DNA of 64,000 nucleotides, from contig NZ_BMAY01000004.1 of the NCBI RefSeq assembly GCF_018327645.1, positions 121,624-185,623 of the forward strand, read 5' to 3'. The notes under the pieces were generated by a model, which was given only the letters and a program-made list of their open reading frames with translations, did no database searches and had not been told where the DNA came from. The stretch's first letter is position 1, and each line of letters opens with the position of its first letter. Shown one piece after another: positions 1 through 8,946 of this stretch. Source of the stretch: Lactobacillus corticis (GTDB taxonomy: Bacteria > Bacillota > Bacilli > Lactobacillales > Lactobacillaceae). The translations under genes were made by a program, and so were the position numbers.

Positions 1-933
1 CTCAACAAATTCGCGGCCGATGATCTTCCGCTTCTTTTCTGGATCAGTTACGCCAGCTAGCTTAGACAAGAACCGTTCTTGGGCGTTAACTCTGATGATG
101 TTAACCCCTAAATCGCGATTTAAGGCTGCCATAACTTGGTCGCCTTCGTCTTTGCGGAGCATTCCGTGGTCAACAAAAATCGCCGTCAGCTGGTTGCCGA
201 TTGCCTTATGCAAAAGCGTTGCTGTTACACTTGAATCAACCCCGCCGGAAAGACCTAAAATAACTTTCTTGTCGCCAACTTCTTTTTGGATTTCTGCAAC
301 CTGCATTTCAATAAAGTCATCCATGGTCCAGTTGGCTTCAGCATGACAAACATTGAAAGCAAAGTTCTTCAAGATGTCCAAACCGTATTGTGAGTTGCGG
401 ACTTCAGCGTGGAATTGAATTCCATATAAGCCGCGTTCACGGTTTTCCATAATCGAAATTGGGCAGTTGGCACTCTTGGCTGCCAGCTTAAAGCCTGCAG
501 GCAGTTCGGTTACCAAGTCTCCGTGACTCATCCAAACATATTGATCCTTAGGCAAGCCCTTAACCAGCGGTGAATCTTCAGCCGTCACTTCAATGTCAGC
601 CCGACCGTATTCTGAATTATCGGCTGGTTCTACCTTGCCGTCTAAGTCATGAGCCATCAGCTGCATCCCGTAGCAGATACCCAAAATCGGAATTCCTAAA
701 TCGTAAATTGCTGGATCAACCCGCAACGCACCTTCACCGTACACGCTATTAGGACCGCCTGAGAAAATAATTCCCTTAGGAGCTATTTCCTTAATCTTGT
801 CCATGCTTAAATCGTGCGGCAACAGTTCAGAGTAAATGCCAAAATCGCGCAGACGCCGGGTAATCAATTGGTTGTATTGACTGCCGAAGTCCAGCACGAT
901 GATTTTATCAAAATCATTCAGATTCTTAGCCAC
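1..933 (-). CDS. guaA: GMP synthase (glutamine-hydrolysing), N-terminal part
   Basis: Makes GMP from XMP, ATP and glutamine, the last step of guanine nucleotide synthesis. About 311 of the roughly 515 residues expected are present; the C-terminus lies beyond the window edge. The N-terminal class I glutamine amidotransferase domain begins [20 protein letters not shown], and the ATP pyrophosphatase domain follows (end of the visible part reads [20 protein letters not shown]). The start is GTG at 931-933 with AGGAG 7 nt upstream; no ATG fits. The gene is divergent from xpt-pbuX, across a region holding PurR-box-like sites, so both sides of the purine pathway may share control. Confidence 0.95.
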   Translation of the reverse strand, partial: MAKNLNDFDKIIVLDFGSQYNQLITRRLRDFGIYSELLPHDLSMDKIKEIAPKGIIFSGGPNSVYGEGALRVDPAIYDLGIPILGICYGMQLMAHDLDGKVEPADNSEYGRADIEVTAEDSPLVKGLPKDQYVWMSHGDLVTELPAGFKLAAKSANCPISIMENRERGLYGIQFHAEVRNSQYGLDILKNFAFNVCHAEANWTMDDFIEMQVAEIQKEVGDKKVILGLSGGVDSSVTATLLHKAIGNQLTAIFVDHGMLRKDEGDQVMAALNRDLGVNIIRVNAQERFLSKLAGVTDPEKKRKIIGREFVE

Positions 934-969
934 AAGTAGTCTCCTTTTTCTGTAAACATTGTTAATGTA

Positions 970-998
970 ACTTTACTAGGAATTATCTGTCGGGTCAA
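970..998 (-). promoter_or_regulatory. guaA promoter
   Basis: On the minus strand TTGACC (993-998) and TAAAGT (970-975) are separated by 17 nt, about 40 nt upstream of the guaA GTG. The same -10 variant TAAAGT occurs in the guaB promoter. Confidence 0.6.
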
Positions 999-1017
999 CT
1001 AACATATGCTTAAAAAA

Positions 1018-1061
1018 GAAGGCGAACGTTTTCATAAATTATATGGCTTGTGTTCGCACTT
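1018..1061. promoter_or_regulatory. Pair of inverted PurR-box-like sites
   Basis: The core CGAAC occurs at 1023-1027 and, inverted, as GTTCG at 1052-1056, each next to AT-rich flanks. Known PurR operators of Bacillus and Lactococcus contain the core CCGAAC inside A/T-rich boxes, often as an inverted pair. Here the base before CGAAC is G rather than C, so the match is imperfect. The second site overlaps the xpt -35. A purR gene lies at 15359-16189. Inference only. Confidence 0.45.
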
Positions 1062-1076
1062 TTATTCTGCTAGAAT
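1048..1076 (+). promoter_or_regulatory. xpt-pbuX promoter
   Basis: TTGTGT (1048-1053) and TAGAAT (1071-1076) are separated by 17 nt, upstream of the guanine riboswitch. Confidence 0.5.
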
Positions 1077-1104
1077 CAAACTGAATCAAATACCAAGTAG
1101 CAAA

Positions 1105-1172
1105 TACTTTATATATCATCGTAATAAGGTCGATCGTCTCTACCCGGCGCCGTAAATGCCGGACTATAAGGT
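1105..1172 (+). ncRNA. Guanine (purine) riboswitch aptamer
   Basis: P1 is formed by ACTTTATA and TATAAGGT. P3 is CCGGC/GCCGG around the conserved loop GCCGTAAAT, and the J2/3 element TCTACC is present. The junction reads GGACTAT, with C at the position (C74 in the B. subtilis xpt aptamer) that pairs with guanine; adenine-type aptamers have U there. The L2 loop AATAAGG is slightly unusual. It precedes xpt-pbuX, the classic context, and is followed by a terminator. Confidence 0.92.
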
Positions 1173-1189
1173 AACATGCACAGCCAACT

Positions 1190-1232
1190 GGCTGAGTCTG
1201 TCCTTAAGAGAGGATTGACTCAGTCATTTTTT
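1190..1232 (+). terminator. Riboswitch expression-platform terminator for xpt
   Basis: GGCTGAGTC (1190-1198) pairs with GACTCAGTC (1217-1225), with an inner TCCT/AGGA extension, followed by ATTTTTTATTTT. Ligand binding should favour this terminator and switch off xpt-pbuX. Confidence 0.88.
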
Positions 1233-1246
1233 ATTTTGGAGGACGT

Positions 1247-1825
1247 ATGAAACTCTTAGAAGATCGGATTAGACAAGATGGCGTCGTACTTCCAGGCAAC
1301 GTCTTAAAGATCAATTCTTTTTTAAACCATCAAATTGATCCCCAACTAATGATGGACCTAGGAAAAGAATTTGCCCGCCTGTTCAAGGACAGCGGCGTAA
1401 CCAAAATCTTAACCTGTGAAGCTTCCGGCATCGCCCCGGCTGTCATGGCTGGTTATGTACTGGGAGTACCAGTTGTCTTTGCCCGCAAAAAGAAGCCGTC
1501 AACGATTAACGATGCCGTATACACGGCAGAAGCTGCTTCTTACACCAAGGGAGTCATGAATACCTTGTGCGTTGAAAGTCAATTTTTACCAGCTGGCGAA
1601 AACTTGCTGATCATTGATGACTTCTTGGCACGCGGCGAAGCTGTTAAGGCGATGGTGGCAATTGCCAAACAAGCTGACTGCCAAATTGCTGGTGTCGGCG
1701 TAGTAGTAGCTAAGACCTTCCAAGGCGGCAGCCAATGGATCAAGGATCAAGGCTTGCGTTTAGAATCTTTAGCCAATATCACCAGTTTTAGCGGCAACCA
1801 AGTTCACTTTGAAGGAGAAGCATAA
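1247..1825 (+). CDS. xpt: Xanthine phosphoribosyltransferase
   Basis: Cytosolic salvage enzyme joining xanthine (and guanine, more weakly) to PRPP to give XMP or GMP. The product has 192 aa, the usual length. The family N-terminus EDRIRQDGVVLPGNVLKIN and the PRPP-binding motif LLIIDDFLARGEA (near residues 124-136) are visible. GGAGG precedes the ATG. It is the first gene after the guanine riboswitch. The stop overlaps the pbuX start (TAATG), so translation of the two is likely coupled. XMP made here would feed the divergent guaA. Confidence 0.97.
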   Translation: MKLLEDRIRQDGVVLPGNVLKINSFLNHQIDPQLMMDLGKEFARLFKDSGVTKILTCEASGIAPAVMAGYVLGVPVVFARKKKPSTINDAVYTAEAASYTKGVMNTLCVESQFLPAGENLLIIDDFLARGEAVKAMVAIAKQADCQIAGVGVVVAKTFQGGSQWIKDQGLRLESLANITSFSGNQVHFEGEA

Positions 1826-3124
1826 TGGCACAACAAGAAGTAAGCAACAAAAAAAGCAGCCGTATTAGGCCTGCAGCACCTTTTGGCCATGTACTCTGGG
1901 GCAGTTTCCGTCCCTCTGTTAATTGGGACTTCCTTAGGTTTTGACTCTGAAAAGATGACCTACTTGGTTTCAATCGATATTTTCATGTGTGGTCTGGCAA
2001 CGCTTTTGCAGCTTTTGAAAAATCGCTACTTTGGGATTGGCCTGCCGGTCGTTTTAGGCTGTGCCTTCCAGGCTGTTTCGCCGTTAATCATGATCGGCAA
2101 GAAGTTTGGCTACACCACCATGTACGGTTCTTTGATTGTAGCGGGGCTGTTTGTAATCCTGATTGCCGGGCTCTTTTCCAAAATTAAAGTGCTCTTTCCG
2201 CCGGTAGTTACCGGTACCTTGATTACCACGATCGGCTTAACCCTGATTCCGGTAGCCATTACCGATATTGGCGGCGGTGACGCAACTGCGAAAACTTTTG
2301 GCAGCGGGCAAAACCTCTTCTTAGGATTTTTGACTATGGCTATTATCATCATTATCCAAGTTTGGGCTAAGGGCTTCTTCCAATCGATTGCGACGCTAGT
2401 CGGACTTTTGCTTGGCTCAATCGTTGCTGGAGCTATGGGGCTGGTCTCGCTTAAGCCGGTTGCCCAAGCTGCTTGGTTCCACTTGCCGCAGCTATTTTAC
2501 TTCGGGGTACCCAAGTTTGAACTGTCATCAAGTTTGACCATGATTATCATTGCCTTGGTATCAATGGTTGAATCAACCGGGGTCTTCTTTGCGATCGGTG
2601 ACTTGATCGGCCAAGACATTTCCGAAGATGATTTAAAGCGGGGCTATCGGGCAGAAGGTTTGGCCCAAATTTTAGGCGGCGGCTTCAACACTTTCCCCTA
2701 CACCACCTTCTCTCAAAATGTTGGCTTATTGCAGCTATCAGGTATCCATACTACGCGGCCAATCTTCTGGGCAGCCGGTTTATTGATGGCGATGGGGCTC
2801 TTGCCAAAGGTCGGTGCGCTCGTCACGGTCATCCCAACACCAGTTCTTGGAGGTGCGATGTTGGTGATGTTTACGATGATCACCGTCCAAGGCATCAAGA
2901 TGTTGAATAAAGTGAATTTCGACAGCAACCGTAACGTCTTGATTGTCGCTATTTCCATCGGGCTAGGCTTGGGAGTTACGATTTATCCGCAACTCTTCCA
3001 AAACCTGCCACAAACTGTGCAATTATTCTTGAGCAATGGGATCGTAATTGCCAGTTTAAGTGCCACTATCTTAAACTTGATCTTCAATGGTAAGAAGGCT
3101 CTCGCAAAAGATAGGAAGGCTTAA
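1825..3124 (+). CDS. pbuX: Xanthine permease, frameshifted at codon 9-10
   Basis: Nucleobase:cation symporter of the NCS2 family, importing xanthine for Xpt; about 12 membrane segments are expected and the NCS2 motif region (VESTGVFFAIGDLIG, SQNVGLLQLSG) is intact. From the ATG at 1825, eight codons (MAQQEVSN) run into seven A (1849-1855). That frame then continues wrongly and stops near 1942. The true family N-terminus, KKAAVLGLQHLLAMYSG, is in the +1 frame, which is open to 3124 but has a TAA at 1841 and no good start. Removing one A restores a continuous protein of about 432 aa. So it is a sequencing error, a recent mutation, or a phase-variable or slippage-decoded gene. Confidence 0.85.
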
Positions 3125-3201
3125 ACACACATAAACATTCTCTATTCATTTTACTTTATAACCTCTATCCATTATTTATTTCCATATTATTGTTACCATG
3201 C

Positions 3202-3243
3202 AAAAAGCAGCTAACTGTCGTTCACAGTTAACTGCTTTTTTTG
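3202..3243. terminator. Bidirectional terminator between pbuX and murA
   Basis: AGCAGCTAACTGT and ACAGTTAACTGCT form a 13-bp stem (one mismatch) around CGTTC, flanked by A-runs upstream and T-runs downstream, so it can serve both convergent genes. Confidence 0.88.
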
Positions 3244-3251
3244 TTTGCTCT

Positions 3252-4541
3252 TTAATCAAACACGCCTTGGCGATCAGGGATGTCGACAATTTCTACATCT
3301 GCTCCTAGCTGATGCAGCTTTTGAACTACCCGATCATAGCCACGTAAAATGTTGCCGGCATTATTAATCTTGGTTTCTCCCGGCGCCATTAGGCCAGCTA
3401 CCATTAAACAAGCACCGGCTCTAATTTCATCAGCCGTCACTTCTGCTCCATGCAGAACTGACCCTGGGTGAACCAAAATAATATTGTCTTCAACCTTGAT
3501 CTTGGCACCCATTTTTTGTAATTCAGGAATATGGCGGGTTCGCCGTGGGTAAATAGAATCTAAAATTACCCCTTCCCCACTCTTAGCGGTTAGCAAGAGC
3601 GGCGTGATTGGTTGCTGCAAATCAGTGGCAAAGCCAGGGTACGGATCAGTTCTAACTTGAACCATGTTCAAGTCGCCTGCTGGGTAAACAAAGAGTGAAT
3701 CTTCATCCGTATCAATCACGACACCCATTTCCTCAACTTTGGCTAAATATGAATCCAAGTGTTCGGCAATAATATTATGGATGCGAATACCATTACCAAT
3801 GCACGCTGCCATTGAAACGTAAGTGCCTGCTTCAATTCGATCCGGAATAATGGTATGCGGTACTGATGCCCGCAACTCCGGTACTCCTTCAATCCGAATT
3901 TGATCAGTCCCGGCACCCCGAATGGTTGCTCCCATGTTATTTAGGAAGGTTGCGAGATCAATAATTTCTGGTTCCTTAGCCACATTATTGATCACAGTCG
4001 AACCCTTAGCAGTCACACTCGCCATAATAATGTTCATCGTCGCACCAACTGATGGCATCTTTAGCTGAATCTCAGCACCATGGAGGCCTTCTTCGGGAGC
4101 AGTGATGATGATCTGGTCATTTTCATTTTTGACAGTCGCGCCTAGAGCTTCAAAACCCTTAATATGCTGGTCGATGGGACGAGGGCCAATATCGTCACCA
4201 CCAGGAAAGCCCACAGTAGCTTGTCCAAAGCGGCCTAAAAGTGCGCCCATGAAATAATAGGACGCACGAAGACTCTTCACCTTGCCAGCTGGCAGGGGAC
4301 TCAGCTTAATATTTACAGGGTTGATCATGAGCGTCGTATTCGTAAAGTTGCACTGCACGTCCATCTCTCGCAGCAAATCCATCAAATTGTCGACGTCTGC
4401 TATCCTTGGAACGCCTTCCAAAGTAACCGGTGTCCGCGACAAAATAGAAGCTGGAATTAACGCAACTGTAGAATTCTTAGCTCCACCAATCCAAACATCA
4501 CCCTGCAGGGGCTTTCCACCATGAATTATCATCTGCTTCAT
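3252..4541 (-). CDS. murA: UDP-N-acetylglucosamine 1-carboxyvinyltransferase
   Basis: First committed step of peptidoglycan synthesis: transfers enolpyruvate from PEP to UDP-GlcNAc in the cytosol. About 429 aa from the ATG at 4539-4541 (MKQMIIHGGKPLQGDV); a longer 452-aa reading is open but has no family similarity in the added part. GGAKNS near the N-terminus and the RPID motif are present. The loop that in E. coli holds catalytic Cys115 (GGC-x-IG-x-RP) reads GGDDIGPRP, codons GAC GAT, so Cys is replaced by Asp, a change known to make MurA insensitive to fosfomycin. The position after pyrG fits a MurA2-type paralogue. A terminator separates it from pyrG. Confidence 0.93.
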   Translation of the reverse strand: MKQMIIHGGKPLQGDVWIGGAKNSTVALIPASILSRTPVTLEGVPRIADVDNLMDLLREMDVQCNFTNTTLMINPVNIKLSPLPAGKVKSLRASYYFMGALLGRFGQATVGFPGGDDIGPRPIDQHIKGFEALGATVKNENDQIIITAPEEGLHGAEIQLKMPSVGATMNIIMASVTAKGSTVINNVAKEPEIIDLATFLNNMGATIRGAGTDQIRIEGVPELRASVPHTIIPDRIEAGTYVSMAACIGNGIRIHNIIAEHLDSYLAKVEEMGVVIDTDEDSLFVYPAGDLNMVQVRTDPYPGFATDLQQPITPLLLTAKSGEGVILDSIYPRRTRHIPELQKMGAKIKVEDNIILVHPGSVLHGAEVTADEIRAGACLMVAGLMAPGETKINNAGNILRGYDRVVQKLHQLGADVEIVDIPDRQGVFD

Positions 4542-4599
4542 TGGCGAAAAAAATCCTTTTCTAACTTCAATAATCATAATAATGTTAATTGAAATTAGA

Positions 4600-4637
4600 G
4601 AAAAAAACAAGGGTAGAGCCTTGTCTCTGCCCTTGTT
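4600..4637 (-). terminator. pyrG terminator
   Basis: On the minus strand AACAAGGGCAGAG pairs with CTCTACCCTTGTT (one mismatch) around ACAAGG, followed by a T-run. It lies just after the pyrG stop. Confidence 0.88.
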
Positions 4638-4666
4638 ACGGTAATCTTAATAATTGTCACGATGAT

Positions 4667-6286
4667 TTAAAATTCATCAGCTGGTAAATCACTGGCTGCA
4701 CCAATGAAAGCCTTGAACAATCCTTCTGGACGGTTTGGCCGGCTAAGGAATTCTGGGTGGTATTGGGCCGCTACAAAGAATTTCTTGTCAGTCAACTCAA
4801 CAATTTCCACCAAATGATTGTCTGGTGACACGCCGGAGAAGGTCATGCCGGCCTTTTCAAAGGCTTCCCGGTATTCATTATTAAATTCGTAACGGTGACG
4901 GTGCCGTTCTTGGATGACTTCTTGATCGTCATAAGCAGCCCGCGTCTTGGTGCCTTTCTTCAAAGTAGCTGGGTACAAACCTAACCGTAAGGTACCGCCA
5001 AGATTTTCTTCATCCCGCTTGTCAGCCATAATATCAATTACATTGTACTTGGTGTCTGGATCAGCTTCAGTTGAGTTTGCGCCCTTTAGGTTAAGGACAT
5101 CACGGGCAAATTCAACAGTTGCCATTTGCATCCCTAAGCAAATACCCAAGAATGGAATATCATGTTCACGCGCATATTTAATTGCTTGAATCATGCCTTC
5201 AAGTCCCCGAACGCCAAAACCGCCAGGTACGATCAAACCATCAGTATCCTGCAGATAGTCAGCCACATTATCGGCAGTAATATCTTCAGCTTGAACCTTC
5301 TTGACTTCAATCTTAGTGTTGTATAAGTAGCCAGCGTGTTGCAAAGCGTCAGTCACGGAAATGTAGGCATCTTCTAATTCCACATATTTACCTACCAAGA
5401 TAATCTTGGTGGTATGCTTCAAAGTCTTGGCCCGTTCATCCATCCGGCGCCATGCATCCATATCGGCCTTTGGCAGTGGACTTTCAAGGTGCAAGAAGTC
5501 ACAAACAATTTGGTCCATGCCTTGTTCTTGGAAGGACAGCGGCAAGTCAAAGAGTGATGGTGCATCGATTGATTCCATAATCCGTTCTACTGGCACATCA
5601 GTAAAGGTTGAAATCTTGTTCTTCAATTCTTGTGGAACTGGCTTTTCTGCCCGCAAAACCAGCATGTTTGGCTGAATCCCAATTGACCGCAAGGTAGCAA
5701 CTGAGTGTTGCGTTGGCTTGGTCTTCATTTCGTGAGCAGCATGCAAGTAAGGCACTAAAGTACAGTGAATGTACATTACATTATCTTCACCAACTTCGCG
5801 CCGCATTTGTCGAATAGCTTCCATGAATGGCGTTGATTCGATGTCACCTACAGTCCCACCGATTTCAGAAATAATCACATCTGAATCAGTTGTCAAAGCA
5901 GCCCGCATGACCTTTTGCTTGATCATATCAGTTACATGTGGAATTACTTGAACAGTACCGCCGTGGTAATCGCCACGCCGCTCTTTTTCCAAAACTTCCT
6001 TATAAATCTTACCAGTAGTAACATTTGAGTACTTGCTAGTCCGGACATCCACCAAACGTTCGTAGTGGCCCAAGTCAAGGTCTGCTTCAGTACCATCATC
6101 AGTTACATAAACTTCACCGTGCTGGTAAGGGTTCATCGTACCAGGGTCAATGTTTAAGTATGGGTCAAACTTTTGCATGGTAACTTTTAAGCCGCGGTTC
6201 TTTAACAACCGGCCCAAGCTTGAAGCGGTGATCCCTTTGCCCAATGAGGATACCACGCCGCCAGTAACGAAGATGTATTTAGTCAT
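4667..6286 (-). CDS. pyrG: CTP synthase
   Basis: Converts UTP, ATP and glutamine to CTP. The product is 539 aa, full length. The N-terminal amidoligase domain begins [17 protein letters not shown] (P-loop-like). The C-terminal class I glutaminase has the nucleophile elbow [11 protein letters not shown] (Cys) and the His-Glu pair YHPEF near the C-terminus. GGAG lies upstream of the ATG. It follows rpoE, as in most Bacillota, but has its own promoter and a leader terminator (see the pyrG leader), pointing to control by CTP level. Confidence 0.98.
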   Translation of the reverse strand: MTKYIFVTGGVVSSLGKGITASSLGRLLKNRGLKVTMQKFDPYLNIDPGTMNPYQHGEVYVTDDGTEADLDLGHYERLVDVRTSKYSNVTTGKIYKEVLEKERRGDYHGGTVQVIPHVTDMIKQKVMRAALTTDSDVIISEIGGTVGDIESTPFMEAIRQMRREVGEDNVMYIHCTLVPYLHAAHEMKTKPTQHSVATLRSIGIQPNMLVLRAEKPVPQELKNKISTFTDVPVERIMESIDAPSLFDLPLSFQEQGMDQIVCDFLHLESPLPKADMDAWRRMDERAKTLKHTTKIILVGKYVELEDAYISVTDALQHAGYLYNTKIEVKKVQAEDITADNVADYLQDTDGLIVPGGFGVRGLEGMIQAIKYAREHDIPFLGICLGMQMATVEFARDVLNLKGANSTEADPDTKYNVIDIMADKRDEENLGGTLRLGLYPATLKKGTKTRAAYDDQEVIQERHRHRYEFNNEYREAFEKAGMTFSGVSPDNHLVEIVELTDKKFFVAAQYHPEFLSRPNRPEGLFKAFIGAASDLPADEF

Positions 6287-6317
6287 TAATGCTGCTCCTT
6301 ATCATCAAAACTATAAA

Positions 6318-6365
6318 AATAAAAAAGCTCCCTATACTCGGGAGCTAAACGCACTAAGGGTGCCC
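6318..6365 (-). promoter_or_regulatory. pyrG leader: CTP-responsive attenuator
   Basis: The predicted transcript starts GGGC (6365 down) and holds a terminator AGCTCCC/GGGAGCT (6326-6346) followed by TTTTTTA just before pyrG. In B. subtilis and Lactococcus, low CTP makes RNA polymerase stutter G residues at a GGGC start; the poly-G pairs with the pyrimidine-rich 5' arm (here GCUCCC) and prevents termination. All three parts (promoter, GGGC start, CUCCC-bearing terminator) are present with correct spacing. The mechanism is inferred from that known system. Confidence 0.8.
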
Positions 6366-6372
6366 AATGAAA

Positions 6373-6401
6373 ATACTAGCGACTTTTTAAGTTTAAGTCA
6401 A
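6373..6401 (-). promoter_or_regulatory. pyrG promoter
   Basis: Minus strand TTGACT (6396-6401), 17-nt spacer, TAGTAT (6373-6378), then 7 nt to GGGC at 6365. It starts within 10 nt of the rpoE stop codon. Confidence 0.85.
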
Positions 6402-6406
6402 GAACT

Positions 6407-6973
6407 TTACTCATCGTCTTCGTCATCTTCATCGTCTTGCTGCATTTGTGATAATTGACCTTCAATTCCGTCTGGCAAAACGTTGCTATCGTCTTCGTCA
6501 TCCTCATTGTCGTCGTAATCATCATAATCATCATCAGCAGCATTATCGTCGTCATCATCGGTGTCATCCAGATCATCATCTTCTGGATCATCGTTGTCGT
6601 AATCGATAATATCGTCATCGCCAGTAGCGGTAGCGAGGAAGGCGTTAACCTTCTTGTGGTGCTTCTTAGCGGATTCTTCATCTTCATCTTCTGGGTGGTT
6701 GACTTCTTCGTCAATTGATTCATATGGGAACCATGCACGCAAGGCCCACACATTGTCACCCATTGAGATAAAGCGACCGTCAGTGTTCATATCGGTATAG
6801 AATTGCGGTAAGCGCAGACGGATTTCTTCGTCACTCTTGTTCAAGTACTTTTGCACTTCATTAACAATATCAGCAAAGGCCATCCGCTTGCCATGATCTT
6901 CCAAAATTGCGCGTGCAACTTCGATCATTGACAATTCATCGCGATTCTTGCCTTCAAAATCGTTTAATCCCAC
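6407..6973 (-). CDS. rpoE: DNA-directed RNA polymerase delta subunit
   Basis: Accessory RNA polymerase subunit of Bacillota that speeds recycling and affects promoter selectivity. The product is 188 aa. An N-terminal winged-helix HARE domain (about residues 1-90, MIEVARAILEDHGKRMAFAD) is followed by a disordered tail made almost wholly of Asp and Glu, a hallmark of delta. The start is GTG at 6971-6973 (MGLNDFEGKN) with AGAGG upstream. It lies in the conserved order DUF1934-rpoE-pyrG. Confidence 0.95.
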   Translation of the reverse strand: MGLNDFEGKNRDELSMIEVARAILEDHGKRMAFADIVNEVQKYLNKSDEEIRLRLPQFYTDMNTDGRFISMGDNVWALRAWFPYESIDEEVNHPEDEDEESAKKHHKKVNAFLATATGDDDIIDYDNDDPEDDDLDDTDDDDDNAADDDYDDYDDNEDDEDDSNVLPDGIEGQLSQMQQDDEDDEDDE

Positions 6974-7019
6974 AGTAGTACGTCCTCTCTTTCACAATCT
7001 ATACTATTTTACTCGGGCT

Positions 7020-7424
7020 TTAAGTAAAAATCAACGTGATTGCATAGTTACCTACTAAGTATAGTCCACTGAATAGGTCATATTCAACCTGAAGTTTACG
7101 GGAACCATCGTCTGCTTCCGTCAATTCTAGCCGATTAGTGACGCTCAGCAGGTCCATTTGTCTGCCATCAACCAAATATCGACAAGCCGCTTTTTCCCCT
7201 GGCACCAGTCGCATAAATGAATAATTATTATGGTCAACTCCGCGCCGCAAAAGCAATTCATGGTCTTTGATCAACAGTTTAACTGGTATTTGATTATCTT
7301 CCAAATAGGAAATGCGTAAAATATCTTCTGCCTCTTCCAAGGTTCCGCTGCTGCTTTTATGAAAAGTCTCCGTATCGTTATCTTGGGTAATCTGGCTGGT
7401 TAGGTCAATTGAGATCTCGCTCAC
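7020..7424 (-). CDS. DUF1934 family protein (YwiB-like)
   Basis: A small beta-barrel (calycin-like) protein of unknown function, about 134 aa, matching the DUF1934 pattern by its alternating strands and the C-terminal YDLFSGLYLVGNYAITL. GTG at 7422-7424 is preferred as the start because GAGGTGA lies 8 nt before it; a GTG four codons upstream lies on that Shine-Dalgarno. It sits upstream of rpoE, as in other Bacillota. Confidence 0.82.
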   Translation of the reverse strand: MSEISIDLTSQITQDNDTETFHKSSSGTLEEAEDILRISYLEDNQIPVKLLIKDHELLLRRGVDHNNYSFMRLVPGEKAACRYLVDGRQMDLLSVTNRLELTEADDGSRKLQVEYDLFSGLYLVGNYAITLIFT

Positions 7425-7537
7425 TTTATTCTTCACCTCGAATCCAGCAATAATTCAACTGGTTTGTTATAATTCTATGTAGTTATATTCTAAATGATTT
7501 TGAAGTAAAACTTAAATAAGAAGACTCAGGTAATAAT

Positions 7538-8905
7538 ATGGTACGTTTTCAAAGCAAAAAATTAGCTGAAGAGGTGGTCGTCCGTGACCCCGTTCATGGC
7601 GATATCCACATTACCGACCAGGTGGTATTGGATGTACTTAAATCAAAAGAATTTCAACGCATGCGCCGCATCAAACAGCTTGGGCCGGTCAGCTATGTTT
7701 TCCCTGGAGCTACTCATACCAGATTTGAACATAATCTTGGCGTCTATGAATTGACTAGGAAAATCTGCGATATTTTTGAACAAAAGTATCCGTCTAAAAC
7801 GCCAGGAGACGGCTTGTGGGACACGGATAACCGTCTGCTGGTAGAATGTGCCGGCCTGTTGCATGATATCGGCCATGGTCCTTATTCTCACACTTTCGAG
7901 CACTTATTTGGCACCAACCATGAAAAAATTGGGCAACGCATCATCACTGATCCCAGCACCGAGATCAATCGCGCTCTCAAGCAAGTTGCTCCTAACTTTC
8001 CAGAGGCCGTTGCCAGCGTCATTGCCAAAACTTACCCGAACATGCAAGTCGTCAAAATGATCTCCAGCCAAGCTGATGCCGATCGGATGGACTATTTGCA
8101 GCGTGATGCCTACTTTACCGGCGTTAATTATGGGATGTTTGACCTGGAGCGGATGCTACGGGTAATCCGCCCCTACCAAGGCGGAATTTGCTTTACCAAT
8201 AATGGGATGCATGCCGTTGAAGACTATATTGTTTCCCGTTATCAAATGTACCAACAGGTCTACTTCCACCGGGTAGGACGCTCCTTTGAAGTTATTCTGC
8301 ACCACCTCTTGGAACGGGCAAAATATGTTTATAGTCAAGGCCAGTTGCAGGTAACGCCAAGCCTAGCGGCCTTTTTAGGTGATTCTTGGACGCTCGATGA
8401 CTATCTTAAGCTGGACGACGGCGTGATGGAAACCAACTTTTCGATGTGGCGGGATGCTAGTGATCCGATTTTGGCGGATTTAGCCAGCAGATATCTTGAC
8501 CGCCGGCCACTTGCCAGCGTCAAGATTGACGATCAGACCAAAAACCTGCTGCCAAAACTGCGCGGGCTCATCAAAGAAGCTGGTTTTGATCCTAACTACT
8601 ACACTGCTACCAACTCGATGTATGATGAACCTTACGATGCATATAAGCCTAGCGGAAAAAATGCCAACAGCCAGATTGAATTGATGCAGGATGACGGCAG
8701 CTTGATTGAACTGTCCCAGCTGTCGCCGTTAGTGAAGGCTTTGAATGGAACTTTCCAAGGGGATGAACGCTTCTTCTTCCCCAAAACCATGATCAGCCAA
8801 AGCGATGAACCGCAGATCTTTGATCCTTTATATCAGGATTTCCAAAAATACGTCAAAAATGGCGAATTGCGCTATTTGCGCCGGCCAAAACGTAAAGAAG
8901 AATAA
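7538..8905 (+). CDS. HD-domain phosphohydrolase (YwfO-like)
   Basis: The product has 455 aa. The HD metal-binding set is visible: HTRFEHNLGVYELT (first His), LLHDIGHGPYSHTFEHL (His-Asp and later His) and SQADADRMDYLQRDA (last Asp). The N-terminus VRDPVHGDIHITD is typical of the YwfO/SAMHD1-like group of dNTP or nucleotide hydrolases; the natural substrate cannot be read from sequence. It is a single plus-strand gene with its own terminator, divergent from DUF1934. Confidence 0.88.
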   Translation: MVRFQSKKLAEEVVVRDPVHGDIHITDQVVLDVLKSKEFQRMRRIKQLGPVSYVFPGATHTRFEHNLGVYELTRKICDIFEQKYPSKTPGDGLWDTDNRLLVECAGLLHDIGHGPYSHTFEHLFGTNHEKIGQRIITDPSTEINRALKQVAPNFPEAVASVIAKTYPNMQVVKMISSQADADRMDYLQRDAYFTGVNYGMFDLERMLRVIRPYQGGICFTNNGMHAVEDYIVSRYQMYQQVYFHRVGRSFEVILHHLLERAKYVYSQGQLQVTPSLAAFLGDSWTLDDYLKLDDGVMETNFSMWRDASDPILADLASRYLDRRPLASVKIDDQTKNLLPKLRGLIKEAGFDPNYYTATNSMYDEPYDAYKPSGKNANSQIELMQDDGSLIELSQLSPLVKALNGTFQGDERFFFPKTMISQSDEPQIFDPLYQDFQKYVKNGELRYLRRPKRKEE

Positions 8906-8911
8906 ACAGAA

Positions 8912-8939
8912 AGAGACGATCACCTAGATCGTCTCTTTT
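8912..8939 (+). terminator. Terminator after the HD phosphohydrolase
   Basis: GAGACGATC/GATCGTCTC, a 9-bp perfect stem with loop ACCTA, followed by TTTT. Confidence 0.85.
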
Positions 8940-8946
8940 GATTTAG

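Noticed and set aside
1021..1036. Possible CcpA (cre) site in GCGAACGTTTTCA
   Set aside because: Only the right half matches the cre consensus; the CGAAC core is better explained as a PurR box.
6376..6759. Long minus- and plus-strand open frames rich in Met/Thr or Ile/Val over rpoE
   Set aside because: They are frame shadows of the GAT/GAC-rich acidic tail of rpoE, without ribosome sites or homology.
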